From assembly GCA_017397845.1 (NCBI GenBank), contig JAFQHU010000004.1:62001-126000 (forward strand): 64,000 nucleotides of DNA, in the 5' to 3' direction. The notes under the pieces were generated by a model. That model saw only the letters and a list, made by a program, of their open reading frames with translations, ran no database searches and was not told the DNA's origin. The DNA is from Clostridia bacterium (GTDB lineage Bacteria; Bacillota; Clostridia; Oscillospirales; Acutalibacteraceae). Positions 51,538 to 59,836 of the stretch are shown here, piece by piece (the first letter of the stretch is position 1; the number at the start of each line of letters is the position of its first letter). A program made the position numbers and the translations under genes.

Positions 51538-52037
51538 ATTATTCTGAGCCGCTTATAAGCCAGATAACAGTTTTTTTCAGATCATTGGGCTGCGGAATAC
51601 TGTTAGGTATACTTTATGATGCGACATGCATTATCAGAATGATTTTCGGAGAGAGAAAGAGTGTATATGTTTTTTTTGACACATTGTTTTTTCTTGCGGC
51701 ATCTCTCATATCCTTTTTCTTTATGATTATTTATAATTCGGGACAAATAAGACTGAATCTCATGATTGCAGAATTTTTTGGAGCAGTTGCATTTCATTTA
51801 TCTTTGGGTAAATATATTCTCGGTAAATATGCCTGTCAGCTAAGCCGTATCAGAAAAGTATTTGTCTTTCTGACAAAGCCTTTCCGGAAAGTTTCAAAAA
51901 TAATACGTCCCTTTTTGCTGAATTTACGGCCGGATATCTTAAAAATAGAAGCAGAGAGAGAAAATACAGCAAAAAAATTTAAAAAATTTTGTAATATTAT
52001 AAAATTCCCCTTGAAAAATAAAAACAAATCTGTATAA
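51534..52037 (+). CDS. yabQ: spore cortex biosynthesis protein YabQ
   Basis: A 167-residue membrane protein: three or four N-terminal helices (about 15-105) with the YabQ motif GCGILLGILYDATCIIR, then a basic C-terminal cytoplasmic tail rich in Lys/Arg. YabQ is required for spore cortex formation. The ATGA overlap with yabP indicates translational coupling. Its presence with YabP and the flippase indicates the organism forms, or recently formed, endospores. Confidence 0.9.
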   Translation: MNYSEPLISQITVFFRSLGCGILLGILYDATCIIRMIFGERKSVYVFFDTLFFLAASLISFFFMIIYNSGQIRLNLMIAEFFGAVAFHLSLGKYILGKYACQLSRIRKVFVFLTKPFRKVSKIIRPFLLNLRPDILKIEAERENTAKKFKKFCNIIKFPLKNKNKSV

Positions 52038-52092
52038 TTAACAGTAGGTGTATTTTAATCGGTATACTGAAATTTTTAAGGGGTGAATTTGC

Positions 52093-52419
52093 TTGTCGGT
52101 CAGAAATTTTAATGAAGCAAAAAAAGCTAAAAAAAAGGAAATCAGAATCGTTCATATTTTTACAGCGTTAGTTATCGTTGCCATGACCGCACTGCTTATT
52201 TCACAGTGTGTGACTAATTATGCCCGTGCTGCTGAATATAACCGTAAAGCAGAAGAAATTGAAAACCTTGCCACATCCATAAGCATGGAAAGCTCTGAAA
52301 TTTCCGAAACCCTTAAAGAAGAAAACCGTCAGGCTTATTTTGAAAAGATAGCCCGTGAAGAATACGGCTACTGTAAGCCCGGTGAAAAGGTATATTACAA
52401 TTCATCTTTCGGTGAATAA
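52093..52419 (+). CDS. divIC: septum formation initiator DivIC/FtsB-like
   Basis: A 108-residue bitopic protein: short basic cytoplasmic N-terminus, one transmembrane helix (about 22-42), a coiled coil (about 45-80) and the conserved DivIC end (YFEKIAREEYGYCKPGEKVYY). It belongs to the DivIB-DivIC-FtsL division complex. TTG 52093 follows AAGGGGTGA. The synteny yabQ-divIC-yabR is as in Bacillus. Confidence 0.9.
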   Translation: MSVRNFNEAKKAKKKEIRIVHIFTALVIVAMTALLISQCVTNYARAAEYNRKAEEIENLATSISMESSEISETLKEENRQAYFEKIAREEYGYCKPGEKVYYNSSFGE

Positions 52420-52455
52420 TACGGATGAATATTTTTAGGAGGATTCAATCTTTTT

Positions 52456-52908
52456 ATGCTTGAAGTTGGCGCAGTTTTAGAAGGTAAAATAACAGGTCTC
52501 ACCGCTTTCGGTGCTTTTGTCAGTCTTCCGGACGGAAAAAGCGGTATGGTACATATTTCAGAGGTATCAAACAGCTTTGTAAAGGATATCAAAGATTTTC
52601 TTAAGGAAGGTCAGGATGTAAAGGTAAAGGTTGTAGGCATTTCCGAAGAGGGAAAAATCAGCCTTTCCATAAAAAAAGCAGAGGAAGCACCCAAAAGGGA
52701 TAACAGCCGTTCTTATCGTAAAACTGAAAAAAATTCCCGTGCCAATGTGTGGCAGGGTCAGCCTAAACAGAATAAAGAAGCTATGTCTTTTGAGGATATG
52801 ATGGCTCGCTTTAAGCAGGTAAGTGATGAAAAAATGACTGACCTTAAAAGAAATTCCGATTCTAAGCACGGTGGCGGTTATTCGCGCCGCGGCTCAGGCA
52901 GAAATTGA
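52456..52908 (+). CDS. yabR: S1 RNA-binding domain protein (YabR-like)
   Basis: A 150-residue protein with one N-terminal S1 domain (about 1-75; VLEGKITGLTAFGAFVSLPDGKSGMVHISEVS) and a basic, low-complexity C-terminal tail (about 76-150) ending in a serine/arginine/glycine-rich segment. It is similar to YabR and the general stress protein GSP13 that associate with ribosomes. It closes the sporulation/division block. AGGAGG precedes ATG 52456. Confidence 0.9.
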   Translation: MLEVGAVLEGKITGLTAFGAFVSLPDGKSGMVHISEVSNSFVKDIKDFLKEGQDVKVKVVGISEEGKISLSIKKAEEAPKRDNSRSYRKTEKNSRANVWQGQPKQNKEAMSFEDMMARFKQVSDEKMTDLKRNSDSKHGGGYSRRGSGRN

Positions 52909-52914
52909 ATATTT

Positions 52915-52945
52915 AGCTATCGGATAAAACCGGTAGCTTTTTTTG
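52915..52945 (+). terminator. terminator after yabR
   Basis: AGCTATCGG (52915-52923) pairs with CCGGTAGCT (52930-52938, one wobble), followed by a T-run. Confidence 0.88.
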
Positions 52946-52987
52946 TAATAATTTTTTAACAAATAAAATAAACAGATTTGATATTTA

Positions 52988-53002
52988 GCATCACTGTGAT
53001 GC
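52988..53002. promoter_or_regulatory. inverted repeat upstream of the condensation/ligase/ACP cassette
   Basis: GCATCAC-t-GTGATGC is a perfect 7-bp dyad 38 bp upstream of the -35 box of the cassette promoter. It could be an activator or repressor site. Confidence 0.45.
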
Positions 53003-53040
53003 ATTTCTGACAAAGTGTAATATTTTTTCTTCGTTTATCA

Positions 53041-53069
53041 TTGACTTTTTTTATCAAATTTGTTATCAT
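53041..53069 (+). promoter_or_regulatory. promoter of the condensation/ligase/ACP cassette
   Basis: TTGACT (53041-53046) and TATCAT (53064-53069) are spaced by 17 bp, 33 bp before the first gene. Confidence 0.78.
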
Positions 53070-53102
53070 CATATAGTTAAAATAAAGTAGGAGGCATGGC
53101 AT

Positions 53103-54497
53103 ATGAAAAAATATATACCCGAAAAATGTTATGATCTTATTCCGTCGCAACAAACCATGTATCTTATGGTTAAGTACAGTTTCAGCAAACAGCTTACTCA
53201 GATACCGACATCATTTTCTGTAAATGAGGACATGGATTTTGACGTTCTTACCAAAGCTCTCAATATTGAATTCGAGAGAAACGATTCTTTGCGTTTGAGA
53301 TTCAGAAAAGAAGGAAATACCATAAAGCAATATTTTCTTCCTTCTTTTAAAATGAGTAAAGTTCCTTATAAATACTTCCGTGATGAAAAACAGCAGGAAG
53401 AATTTATCGGTGCCGATGCACAGAAGCCCGTATATTTCCTCAAGGATGAATGCTTCCGCATTTATTTCTTCAAAAATGCAAACGGTACAAACGGCATCTA
53501 TTTTAATGTAAGCCATCTGAATATGGATGCCTTGGGCTCCATGATTTTCTATATGGATCTCATTTCTGTTTACCGTCATCTCCGTTACGGCACGGAAATG
53601 CCGAAGCCTCTCGATTCTTACGAAGAGTACATACAGGAAGAGCTTGTAAGAATCACTAACGAAAAAAAGCAGAAAAAGCACGAAGCTTTCTACAGAGAGT
53701 ATTTCTCAAAGGGCGGAGAACCTTTTTATGCGGGTGTTCACGGTCCTGATTTCCTCGAAAAGATGAGAAAGAAAAAAAAGGATCCGAATTTACGCGTTCC
53801 TGCTGCGTATAATCCGATTTACGATAAATGTAAAATGATAAGAGAGCATATTGACACCGAGGATGCAGAAAAGATAATTAATTACTGTGTCGAAAACAGT
53901 ATTGCTCCCGAAAGTCTTTTTATGTTCGGTCTTCGCTGTCACGCATCAGCCATAAATTACCGTACGGAAGATGTATTTATGATGGCAACTTGCTCAAAAC
54001 GATCCACTGTTAAAGAAAAAAACATGAGCGGATGCCTTACGCAGCCGATTCAGGTACGTACCATTATCAGTGAAGATAAAACCTTTACTGAGGGTGTAAA
54101 CGAGTATACTTATGTCAGAACTCAGCTTTACCGTCATTCTGAATATCCGTATATAACAGCTCGTGATATGTCGAGAGAAATGTTTAATTACGGTCTTATT
54201 CAGGGGCCTGCCTGTCTTATGTTCTCATGGATTCCCGTTCCGTTTGATTTGGGTGACCATGGGCTGCAGATGGATTTTAAAACCTATGACCTTGGCAGAT
54301 ATTTTACTCCTCTTTACGTGATTTGCTCCACCGATCCTACAGATAAAGGTTTTAATCTCAGTTATATGTACCGTGTAAAGCTTTCTGATAAAGAGCAGAT
54401 TCAGGCTCTTCACGAAAATGCAATGAAGGTTATCTTTGCGGGTATTGAAAATCCCGACATTACTGTCGGTGAGCTTCTTGACATGTGTCAGGAATAA
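53103..54497 (+). CDS. condensation-domain-like HxxxD protein
   Basis: A 464-residue stand-alone protein resembling NRPS condensation domains and related carrier-dependent acyltransferases. The active-site motif is His138-x3-Asp142 (VSHLNMDALG), after an N-terminal half of the expected size (IPSQQTMYLMVKYSF resembles the C1 region). The second half contains TCSKRSTVKEKNMSGCL and the C-terminal strands. It is followed by an AMP-forming ligase and a carrier protein in the same transcript, so it probably joins a carrier-bound acyl group to an amine or alcohol. Product unknown. TAGGAGG precedes ATG 53103. Confidence 0.72.
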   Translation: MKKYIPEKCYDLIPSQQTMYLMVKYSFSKQLTQIPTSFSVNEDMDFDVLTKALNIEFERNDSLRLRFRKEGNTIKQYFLPSFKMSKVPYKYFRDEKQQEEFIGADAQKPVYFLKDECFRIYFFKNANGTNGIYFNVSHLNMDALGSMIFYMDLISVYRHLRYGTEMPKPLDSYEEYIQEELVRITNEKKQKKHEAFYREYFSKGGEPFYAGVHGPDFLEKMRKKKKDPNLRVPAAYNPIYDKCKMIREHIDTEDAEKIINYCVENSIAPESLFMFGLRCHASAINYRTEDVFMMATCSKRSTVKEKNMSGCLTQPIQVRTIISEDKTFTEGVNEYTYVRTQLYRHSEYPYITARDMSREMFNYGLIQGPACLMFSWIPVPFDLGDHGLQMDFKTYDLGRYFTPLYVICSTDPTDKGFNLSYMYRVKLSDKEQIQALHENAMKVIFAGIENPDITVGELLDMCQE

Positions 54498-54540
54498 ATG
54501 TAAAAAAATAAACAGAAATAAATATTAAGGAGATTCAGTA

Positions 54541-56304
54541 ATGACTATTACATACAGCAAAAAAGAAAAGAAAGAAATTGTAAAACTCAGAACCAAAATC
54601 CACAACATGGGTCCCTGTTCCACAATCAAGGAAATGTTCGTAAGAAGCGAAGCATTCGGTGACAGAGTGGCTGTTGTAGAAAAAATCAAAAAGCAGGATG
54701 TATGCTATACGGTTAAAGAGTTCCATGACAGAGTAAGATATGTCGGTACCGCTCTTTATGAGATCGGACTTGGCGGTAAGCATATCGCTATCGTCAGCGA
54801 GAATTCCTACAGCTGGATTGTTATGTTCTATGCTATCGTATGCGGCGGCGGTGTAGCTGTTCCCATCGATAAAGAGCTTTCTGATAAGGATATCAGCATG
54901 CTTATTTCAAAGGGTGATGCAGTTGCTGTTTGTCACAGCAAAAACTATAAAGAAACCGCAAAGCTTCATATGGAACAGGATGACCGCTGTCAGTATGCAT
55001 TTAATATGACTCCCGGTGCAAAAGCAGAGGGCGGTAAATTCCTTACTGTTGACGAGCTTGCCGAAATGGGTAAAAAGCTTGTTGAAGCGGGGGACAGACG
55101 TTTTATTGATAAAGAAATCACAGGTGATATGCTTGCTGCTATCGTGTTTACATCGGGTACCACAGGCACCAACAAGGGCGTTATGCTCACTCACTTTAAT
55201 TTCTCTTCAAATGTTGACGGACTTCTTGAATTCCTCGGACCCGAACAGTCTACCATGTCCATCCTTCCCATGAACCATGTTTATGAGCTTTCCTGCAGTA
55301 TTCTTACCGCTATTTATATGTACGGTGTAATTTACATCAATGACAGTCTTAAGAATATACTTCCCAATATCAATGACTTCAAGCCTACCGCTATGGCTGT
55401 CGTACCTCTTGTTCTCGAAGCAATTTATAACGGTATTTGGGCAAAGGCTGAGGCAAGCGGCAAAGCAGATGTGATGCGTAAGGCTATCAAAGTGAGCAAT
55501 AAGCTTCTTGAAATCGGCATCGATATTCGCCCCATCGTTTTCAAACAGATTAAAGAAAACTTTGGCGGTCAGTTCCCCACGATGTCCTGCGGCGGTGCAC
55601 CTGCGAGAGCAGACCATATCAAAAACCTTTCAGAGCTCGGCTTCAATATCATTTCGGGCTACGGTATGACCGAAGCCTCTCCCACCATCACTCTTCATAA
55701 AAACGGCAGAAAGAAGCCTCTCTGCGCAGGTAAGGCTTTCCCCAGAGCACAGTTCAGAATTGACAGCCCCGATGAAGAAGGTATCGGTGAAATTCAGGTC
55801 AAGGGTGATAACGTTACTCAGGGTTATTACAAAGACGAAGAAGCAACTAAGGCTTCCTTTACTGAAGACGGTTGGTTCAAAACAGGTGACTACGGCAGAG
55901 TTGACGAAGACGGAGAACTTTACATCACCGGCAGAAAGAAATTCCTTATTATTCTTCCCAACGGCGAAAATATTTTCCCTGAAACTGTTGAAAGTAATAT
56001 TATGGAAAATCTTCTTTATGCTGTTGAGGTCGTTGCTTTTGAAGAAAAGGTTGAAATTCTCGGCAGAGAAAATGTTGTAATGTCTGCAGCAGTTTATGTC
56101 GATAAAAACAAGCTTAAGGATATGACGGACGAAGAAATCATAGAAAAGACCAAAGCTGATGTAGCTGCTTCCAATAAGGGTCAGCCCGCTTACAGAAAGG
56201 TTCAGAATGTATATGTATCCTTTGAAGAATTCGAAAAGAACTCCACCAGAAAGGTTATAAGACAAAAAGTTATCGACAGATATACAAAAACTATTGCAAA
56301 GTAA
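54541..56304 (+). CDS. AMP-forming acyl/aryl-acid ligase (ANL superfamily)
   Basis: A 587-residue adenylate-forming enzyme. The P-loop motif TSGTTGTNKG is at 204-213, the GYGMTEASP motif (A5), GWFKTGDYG (A7) and YITGRKK (A8) follow, and the C-terminal catalytic-type lysine is near 571 in NSTRKVIR. The architecture is closest to long-chain fatty acid:CoA/ACP ligases. With an ACP gene 50 bases downstream, it may load an acyl group directly on that carrier, as fatty acyl-AMP ligases do; this is inferred from context. AAGGAG precedes ATG 54541. Confidence 0.87.
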   Translation: MTITYSKKEKKEIVKLRTKIHNMGPCSTIKEMFVRSEAFGDRVAVVEKIKKQDVCYTVKEFHDRVRYVGTALYEIGLGGKHIAIVSENSYSWIVMFYAIVCGGGVAVPIDKELSDKDISMLISKGDAVAVCHSKNYKETAKLHMEQDDRCQYAFNMTPGAKAEGGKFLTVDELAEMGKKLVEAGDRRFIDKEITGDMLAAIVFTSGTTGTNKGVMLTHFNFSSNVDGLLEFLGPEQSTMSILPMNHVYELSCSILTAIYMYGVIYINDSLKNILPNINDFKPTAMAVVPLVLEAIYNGIWAKAEASGKADVMRKAIKVSNKLLEIGIDIRPIVFKQIKENFGGQFPTMSCGGAPARADHIKNLSELGFNIISGYGMTEASPTITLHKNGRKKPLCAGKAFPRAQFRIDSPDEEGIGEIQVKGDNVTQGYYKDEEATKASFTEDGWFKTGDYGRVDEDGELYITGRKKFLIILPNGENIFPETVESNIMENLLYAVEVVAFEEKVEILGRENVVMSAAVYVDKNKLKDMTDEEIIEKTKADVAASNKGQPAYRKVQNVYVSFEEFEKNSTRKVIRQKVIDRYTKTIAK

Positions 56305-56354
56305 TTGATTTTGGTATATTATATAATGGAAATATTCTTAAGGAGGACAAAACA

Positions 56355-56585
56355 ATGCTTGAAAAAATGAGAGAAGTTATCTGCCGTTATGTTTCCATCG
56401 ACCCTGAAAAGCTTACGGAAGATACAAACATCAGAAGTGATCTCGGCCTCAATTCACTCGAACTCATCAATATTGCTGTTGCAATTGAAGATGAATTCGA
56501 TGTAGAGATTCCCGACCGTGAGGTTGCTAACCTTGAAACTCTCGGTGATGCAATCAAAATCATCCAGAAATACATGGAAGACTGA
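56355..56585 (+). CDS. acyl carrier protein
   Basis: A 76-residue carrier protein. The phosphopantetheine attachment serine is Ser34 in LGLNSLELI (the usual D of DSL is N), followed by the acidic helix II region AVAIEDEFDVEIPDREV. It is separate from any fatty acid synthase gene in this window and terminates the condensation/ligase cassette, so it is likely dedicated to that pathway. AAGGAGG precedes ATG 56355. Confidence 0.9.
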   Translation: MLEKMREVICRYVSIDPEKLTEDTNIRSDLGLNSLELINIAVAIEDEFDVEIPDREVANLETLGDAIKIIQKYMED

Positions 56586-56592
56586 TAAAAGG

Positions 56593-56624
56593 ATACTGTC
56601 CGTTGAAAAACGGGCAGTATTTTT
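56593..56624 (+). terminator. terminator of the condensation/ligase/ACP cassette
   Basis: ATACTGTCCGTT (56593-56604) pairs with AACGGGCAGTAT (56609-56620) with one G-T pair and is followed by T. Confidence 0.88.
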
Positions 56625-56650
56625 ATATTAAACGGACAAAATATCTTTCC

Positions 56651-56679
56651 TTGCCTTTTCAGTTTTTCTGTGTTATAAT
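56651..56679 (+). promoter_or_regulatory. promoter for the trmN6-like gene
   Basis: TTGCCT (56651-56656) and TATAAT (56674-56679) are spaced by 17 bp. Confidence 0.78.
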
Positions 56680-56704
56680 TTAAAAAGTATGTTTTGAAAG
56701 GATA

Positions 56705-57454
56705 ATGCCTGTGATAATTCTTGCCGCTGATGAAAAAATAGAACCTTTGGGTAACAATATGGAGATAGTTGTATCTTCGGCTCATACTTTCGGTACAGAT
56801 GCTATTCTTCTTTCGAATTTTGCATCGATAAAAAGAAAGGATATAGCCTGTGATATGGGGACCGGCTGCGGTATTATTCCTCTGATATGGTGCAAAGCCG
56901 AAACAAACCGCATATATGCTATTGATATTCAGCCTAAGGCGATTGAACAGGTGAAAAAATCTATCGAACATAACAGTCTCGGTGAAAGAATTATTCCCGT
57001 AAACTGTGATTTGCGTTCTGTTAAGGGAGTATTGCCTGAGGGTAATTTTGATCTTGTTACCATGAATCCTCCTTATAAGCCTGTTGGCACAGGCATTGAA
57101 AGCGTTAGCGAAGCGGAAAGAATTGCCAGACATGAAATAACCTGTACGGTAGACGATGCTGTAGCTGCTGCTGCTAAGCTTTTAAAATACGGTGGCAGAT
57201 TTTGTATGTGTCACCGTCCCGAAAGAATTAGCGATATTATTGTCAGCATGAGAAGCGGCGGAGTTGAGGTGAAAAAGCTTCGTTTTGTCAAACAGACAGA
57301 AGGTAAAGCACCCTGGCTTGTTTTGGTTGAGGGTAAAAAGGGCGGAAAAAGCGGTGTTGCGGTAATGCCTGACCTTATTATGAAAAACAGCGACGGAACG
57401 AATACAGATGAATTCAGAAGTATGTTCGGTGATTATATGGACGGACATCAGTAA
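56705..57454 (+). CDS. tRNA1(Val) (adenine-N6)-methyltransferase-like (YabB/TrmN6)
   Basis: A 249-residue class I AdoMet-dependent methyltransferase. The AdoMet motif is CDMGTGCGIIPLIW, and the catalytic MNPPYKPVG (NPPY) indicates exocyclic amino-group methylation of adenine. It matches the TrmN6/YabB group that modifies A37 of tRNA1(Val) in E. coli. Synteny with rsmI copies the B. subtilis yabB-yabC order. AAAGGA precedes ATG 56705. Confidence 0.87.
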   Translation: MPVIILAADEKIEPLGNNMEIVVSSAHTFGTDAILLSNFASIKRKDIACDMGTGCGIIPLIWCKAETNRIYAIDIQPKAIEQVKKSIEHNSLGERIIPVNCDLRSVKGVLPEGNFDLVTMNPPYKPVGTGIESVSEAERIARHEITCTVDDAVAAAAKLLKYGGRFCMCHRPERISDIIVSMRSGGVEVKKLRFVKQTEGKAPWLVLVEGKKGGKSGVAVMPDLIMKNSDGTNTDEFRSMFGDYMDGHQ

Positions 57455-57471
57455 GGTGGTAAAAAACAAAA

Positions 57472-58290
57472 ATGAGTATGCTTTATGTAGTAGGCACCCC
57501 TATAGGCAATTTGGGTGATATCTCTCCACGTGCTCTTGAGACATTGGAAAAGGTTGATTTTATAGCCGCTGAGGATACAAGAGTAAGTCTTAAGCTGTTA
57601 AATCATTTCGGTATAAAAAAGCCTATGATAAGCTATTTCGAGCACAACAGAAGAGAAAAGGGTGAGATTATTGCTGACAGAATTCTCGGCGGAGAAACCT
57701 GCGCCATTATAACCGATGCGGGTATGCCTGCGGTTTCTGACCCCGGCGAAGACCTCGTGGCTTTGTGTCACGAAAGGGGAATAAAGGTAAGTGTTGTACC
57801 GGGTCCCTCTGCTTTTGTGGCGGCTTTGGCTCTTTCCGGTATGAATGTGGGCAGATTTACCTTTGAGGGCTTCCTGAGTATGAACAAGCAAAGCAGAAGA
57901 GAACATCTTTCGTCGGTGCGTGACGAAAAGAGAACCATGATTTTTTATGAAGCACCTCACAAGCTTGCCGCTACCTTGAAAGATTTGTATGAAACTTTGG
58001 GCGACAGAGAAATCACTATAGTCAGAGAAATCACAAAAATTCACGAAGAGGTCATAAAAACCAACCTTGCATTTGCTTCAGAAAAGTATTCTGACAATTC
58101 TCTCAGGGGCGAAATAGTTCTCATTATTGAGGGAAAAAAAGATGATGAAGAAAGCGAAATAACTCTTGAAGATGCTCTTGTTCTTGCACATAAATATATG
58201 GAAGACGGGATGGGAGCTTCCATGGCAGCCAAACAGGCAGCCAAAGAAACAGGAATTAAAAAAGGAGATATTTACAAAGCTTTACAGTAA
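57472..58290 (+). CDS. rsmI: 16S rRNA (cytidine1402-2'-O)-methyltransferase RsmI
   Basis: A 272-residue tetrapyrrole-methylase-fold enzyme. Signatures are LYVVGTPIGNLGDISPRALE, AAEDTRVS, ITDAGMPAVSDPGEDLV and PGPSAFVAALALSG. It methylates the ribose of C1402 in 16S rRNA. A C-terminal helical region (about 225-272) with MGASMAAKQAAKETGIKKGDIY is present, as usual. It follows the trmN6-like gene after 17 bases. Confidence 0.95.
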   Translation: MSMLYVVGTPIGNLGDISPRALETLEKVDFIAAEDTRVSLKLLNHFGIKKPMISYFEHNRREKGEIIADRILGGETCAIITDAGMPAVSDPGEDLVALCHERGIKVSVVPGPSAFVAALALSGMNVGRFTFEGFLSMNKQSRREHLSSVRDEKRTMIFYEAPHKLAATLKDLYETLGDREITIVREITKIHEEVIKTNLAFASEKYSDNSLRGEIVLIIEGKKDDEESEITLEDALVLAHKYMEDGMGASMAAKQAAKETGIKKGDIYKALQ

Positions 58291-58308
58291 AACCGAAAGG
58301 AATGTAAA

Positions 58309-58920
58309 ATGATGAAAGAATGGTTGTCACATTACGGTTATCTTTTGATTGTTTTGGTGGCTGTCACTATAGGTGCGGCAGTGATTTTTTTCTTTGCCGC
58401 CAAAGCTTATTCAAAGCATAATGCTCTTTATAAGGCACAAGAGGCAGAGATGCGCAGACTTCTTGCTTTGAAAGAAAAATATATGGATTTTTCTCAGGAA
58501 ACTCTTGCCTGTGCCGATGAAGGAGAAATTCTTGAGGGTGTGGTACTCTCTTATCAGCTGAGATTGCAAAAGGACGAAAACCCGGAGAAAGCTTTTGCTC
58601 TCATGGATGAAAAAAAGCAAAATCTTTATGTTCTGGATGTTTTTTGTGCCGATGCTGACGTCGCGGTTTTCTTTTCTGAAAACGGTAAAATCGTAAAAGA
58701 CAGAATCCTTCCGGCTCTTTCCATGATAGGCATGGAGGATTTTTCGCACAGGTTGAAATTTATTTATGACATGTATGATGAAGATAATGAAGAAGTTTCA
58801 TACAGCGAAAGTAAAACAAAAATAATGAACGAATTTATTTCTGATAATAATATTTTAGGAAAAATTAAATCAGAGGGTGCAAAATATATAAAAAATAATT
58901 TTTCAGCTGTGAAAAATTAA
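58309..58920 (+). CDS. membrane-anchored protein of unknown function
   Basis: A 203-residue protein with one N-terminal transmembrane helix (about 10-32) and a cytoplasmic or external domain rich in acidic helices. It has no recognisable catalytic motif. It follows rsmI by 18 bases with a GAAAGGAATG ribosome site, so it belongs to the same transcript. The middle contains EKAFALMDEKKQNLYVLD and a Cys-Ala-Asp-Ala stretch; no family is assigned. Confidence 0.65.
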   Translation: MMKEWLSHYGYLLIVLVAVTIGAAVIFFFAAKAYSKHNALYKAQEAEMRRLLALKEKYMDFSQETLACADEGEILEGVVLSYQLRLQKDENPEKAFALMDEKKQNLYVLDVFCADADVAVFFSENGKIVKDRILPALSMIGMEDFSHRLKFIYDMYDEDNEEVSYSESKTKIMNEFISDNNILGKIKSEGAKYIKNNFSAVKN

Positions 58921-58932
58921 CACTTTGTTGAA

Positions 58933-58961
58933 TTGACATATCTTCTCTTTAATAGTATAAT
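58933..58961 (+). promoter_or_regulatory. consensus promoter for the lipoprotein gene
   Basis: TTGACA (58933-58938) and TATAAT (58956-58961) match consensus exactly with a 17-bp spacer. Confidence 0.9.
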
Positions 58962-58996
58962 TAATTGATTAATTTATTTTTTAGGAGGCGTCAGAG

Positions 58997-59746
58997 TTGC
59001 GTAAAATTACTGCAATTTTTTTAGCTTTTGCTCTTATAATGGCTGTTGCCGTAGCTTGCGGTAAGGATGGTGATGAAACTACCACCACAGCACCCATAGT
59101 TACTCAATTTGTTCCCTCTACACAGCCTGTCACTACTCAACCCTCGACTAACGATTCAGCAGCATATATCCTCACTACTCAGACGGGGCATACAGCACCT
59201 TGGGTTTCGACTACACGCTTTGAGATAGACGATGTCACCGTACCTACAGATAATCTTACAAACGTCCCTACACAGAATGCGGGCTCGACAGATTACAATG
59301 TATCTTTTAATGTCGGTGAAATACCTAAGCCTAATGTAAATACTTCCGTAGCACCCACTACTACTACACAAAAGCCTTCCGGTACCACAAAGGGTGAATC
59401 TACCACAGCTGATAAAAGTGCAGAGGCAGTTTCACTTATCGTTAACTCGCATGCTTACGGTGACGGTGTGATTTATGTGGAAGTCGATCCTTCAAATTGG
59501 GACGGCAATTTTGCAAGCTCAAGCCGTAATATAAACATCAAAGTAAACGGTAACACTCTTGCTACTTCAGCAACTTGTACCGTTCCTTCCAAGAAAACAG
59601 GCAGTATATATGAGATAAAAATCACGATTCCTTCACAGTCCGTAAATCCCGGTGATGTGGTTTCCTTTACCATTCCTACCGGAGCTGTGAAAAATCAGTC
59701 GGGTTCACAGTACAGTCTTAGCTATAGTTCTTCTATTACCGTATAA
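58997..59746 (+). CDS. probable lipoprotein with threonine-rich linker and beta domain
   Basis: A 249-residue exported protein starting with TTG 58997 after AGGAGG. The signal peptide ends with MAVAVACGK, a near-lipobox with Cys21 as the likely lipidated residue. Residues about 27-145 are Thr/Ser/Pro-rich low complexity (TTTTAPIV, TTTTQKPSGTTK), a wall-spanning type linker. Residues about 148-249 form a beta-rich domain with YVEVDPSNWDGNF and a final SYSSSITV. Function is unknown. It has its own consensus promoter and a strong terminator. Confidence 0.72.
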   Translation: MRKITAIFLAFALIMAVAVACGKDGDETTTTAPIVTQFVPSTQPVTTQPSTNDSAAYILTTQTGHTAPWVSTTRFEIDDVTVPTDNLTNVPTQNAGSTDYNVSFNVGEIPKPNVNTSVAPTTTTQKPSGTTKGESTTADKSAEAVSLIVNSHAYGDGVIYVEVDPSNWDGNFASSSRNINIKVNGNTLATSATCTVPSKKTGSIYEIKITIPSQSVNPGDVVSFTIPTGAVKNQSGSQYSLSYSSSITV

Positions 59747-59754
59747 TATTATTT

Positions 59755-59789
59755 TCACCGCATTGTCTCTGACTTTGCGGTGATTTTTT
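59755..59789 (+). terminator. terminator after the lipoprotein gene
   Basis: TCACCGCA (59755-59762) pairs with TGCGGTGA (59776-59783), followed by a T-run. Confidence 0.87.
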
Positions 59790-59836
59790 GTTTACGTTGC
59801 ATTGTTGTGTCAATAATATAGACGGGGAGTGATATC

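Noticed and set aside
53103..56585. Fragment of a full non-ribosomal peptide synthetase
   Set aside because: Each function is a separate complete gene with its own ribosome site; no thioesterase, no modular repeats and no truncation are visible.
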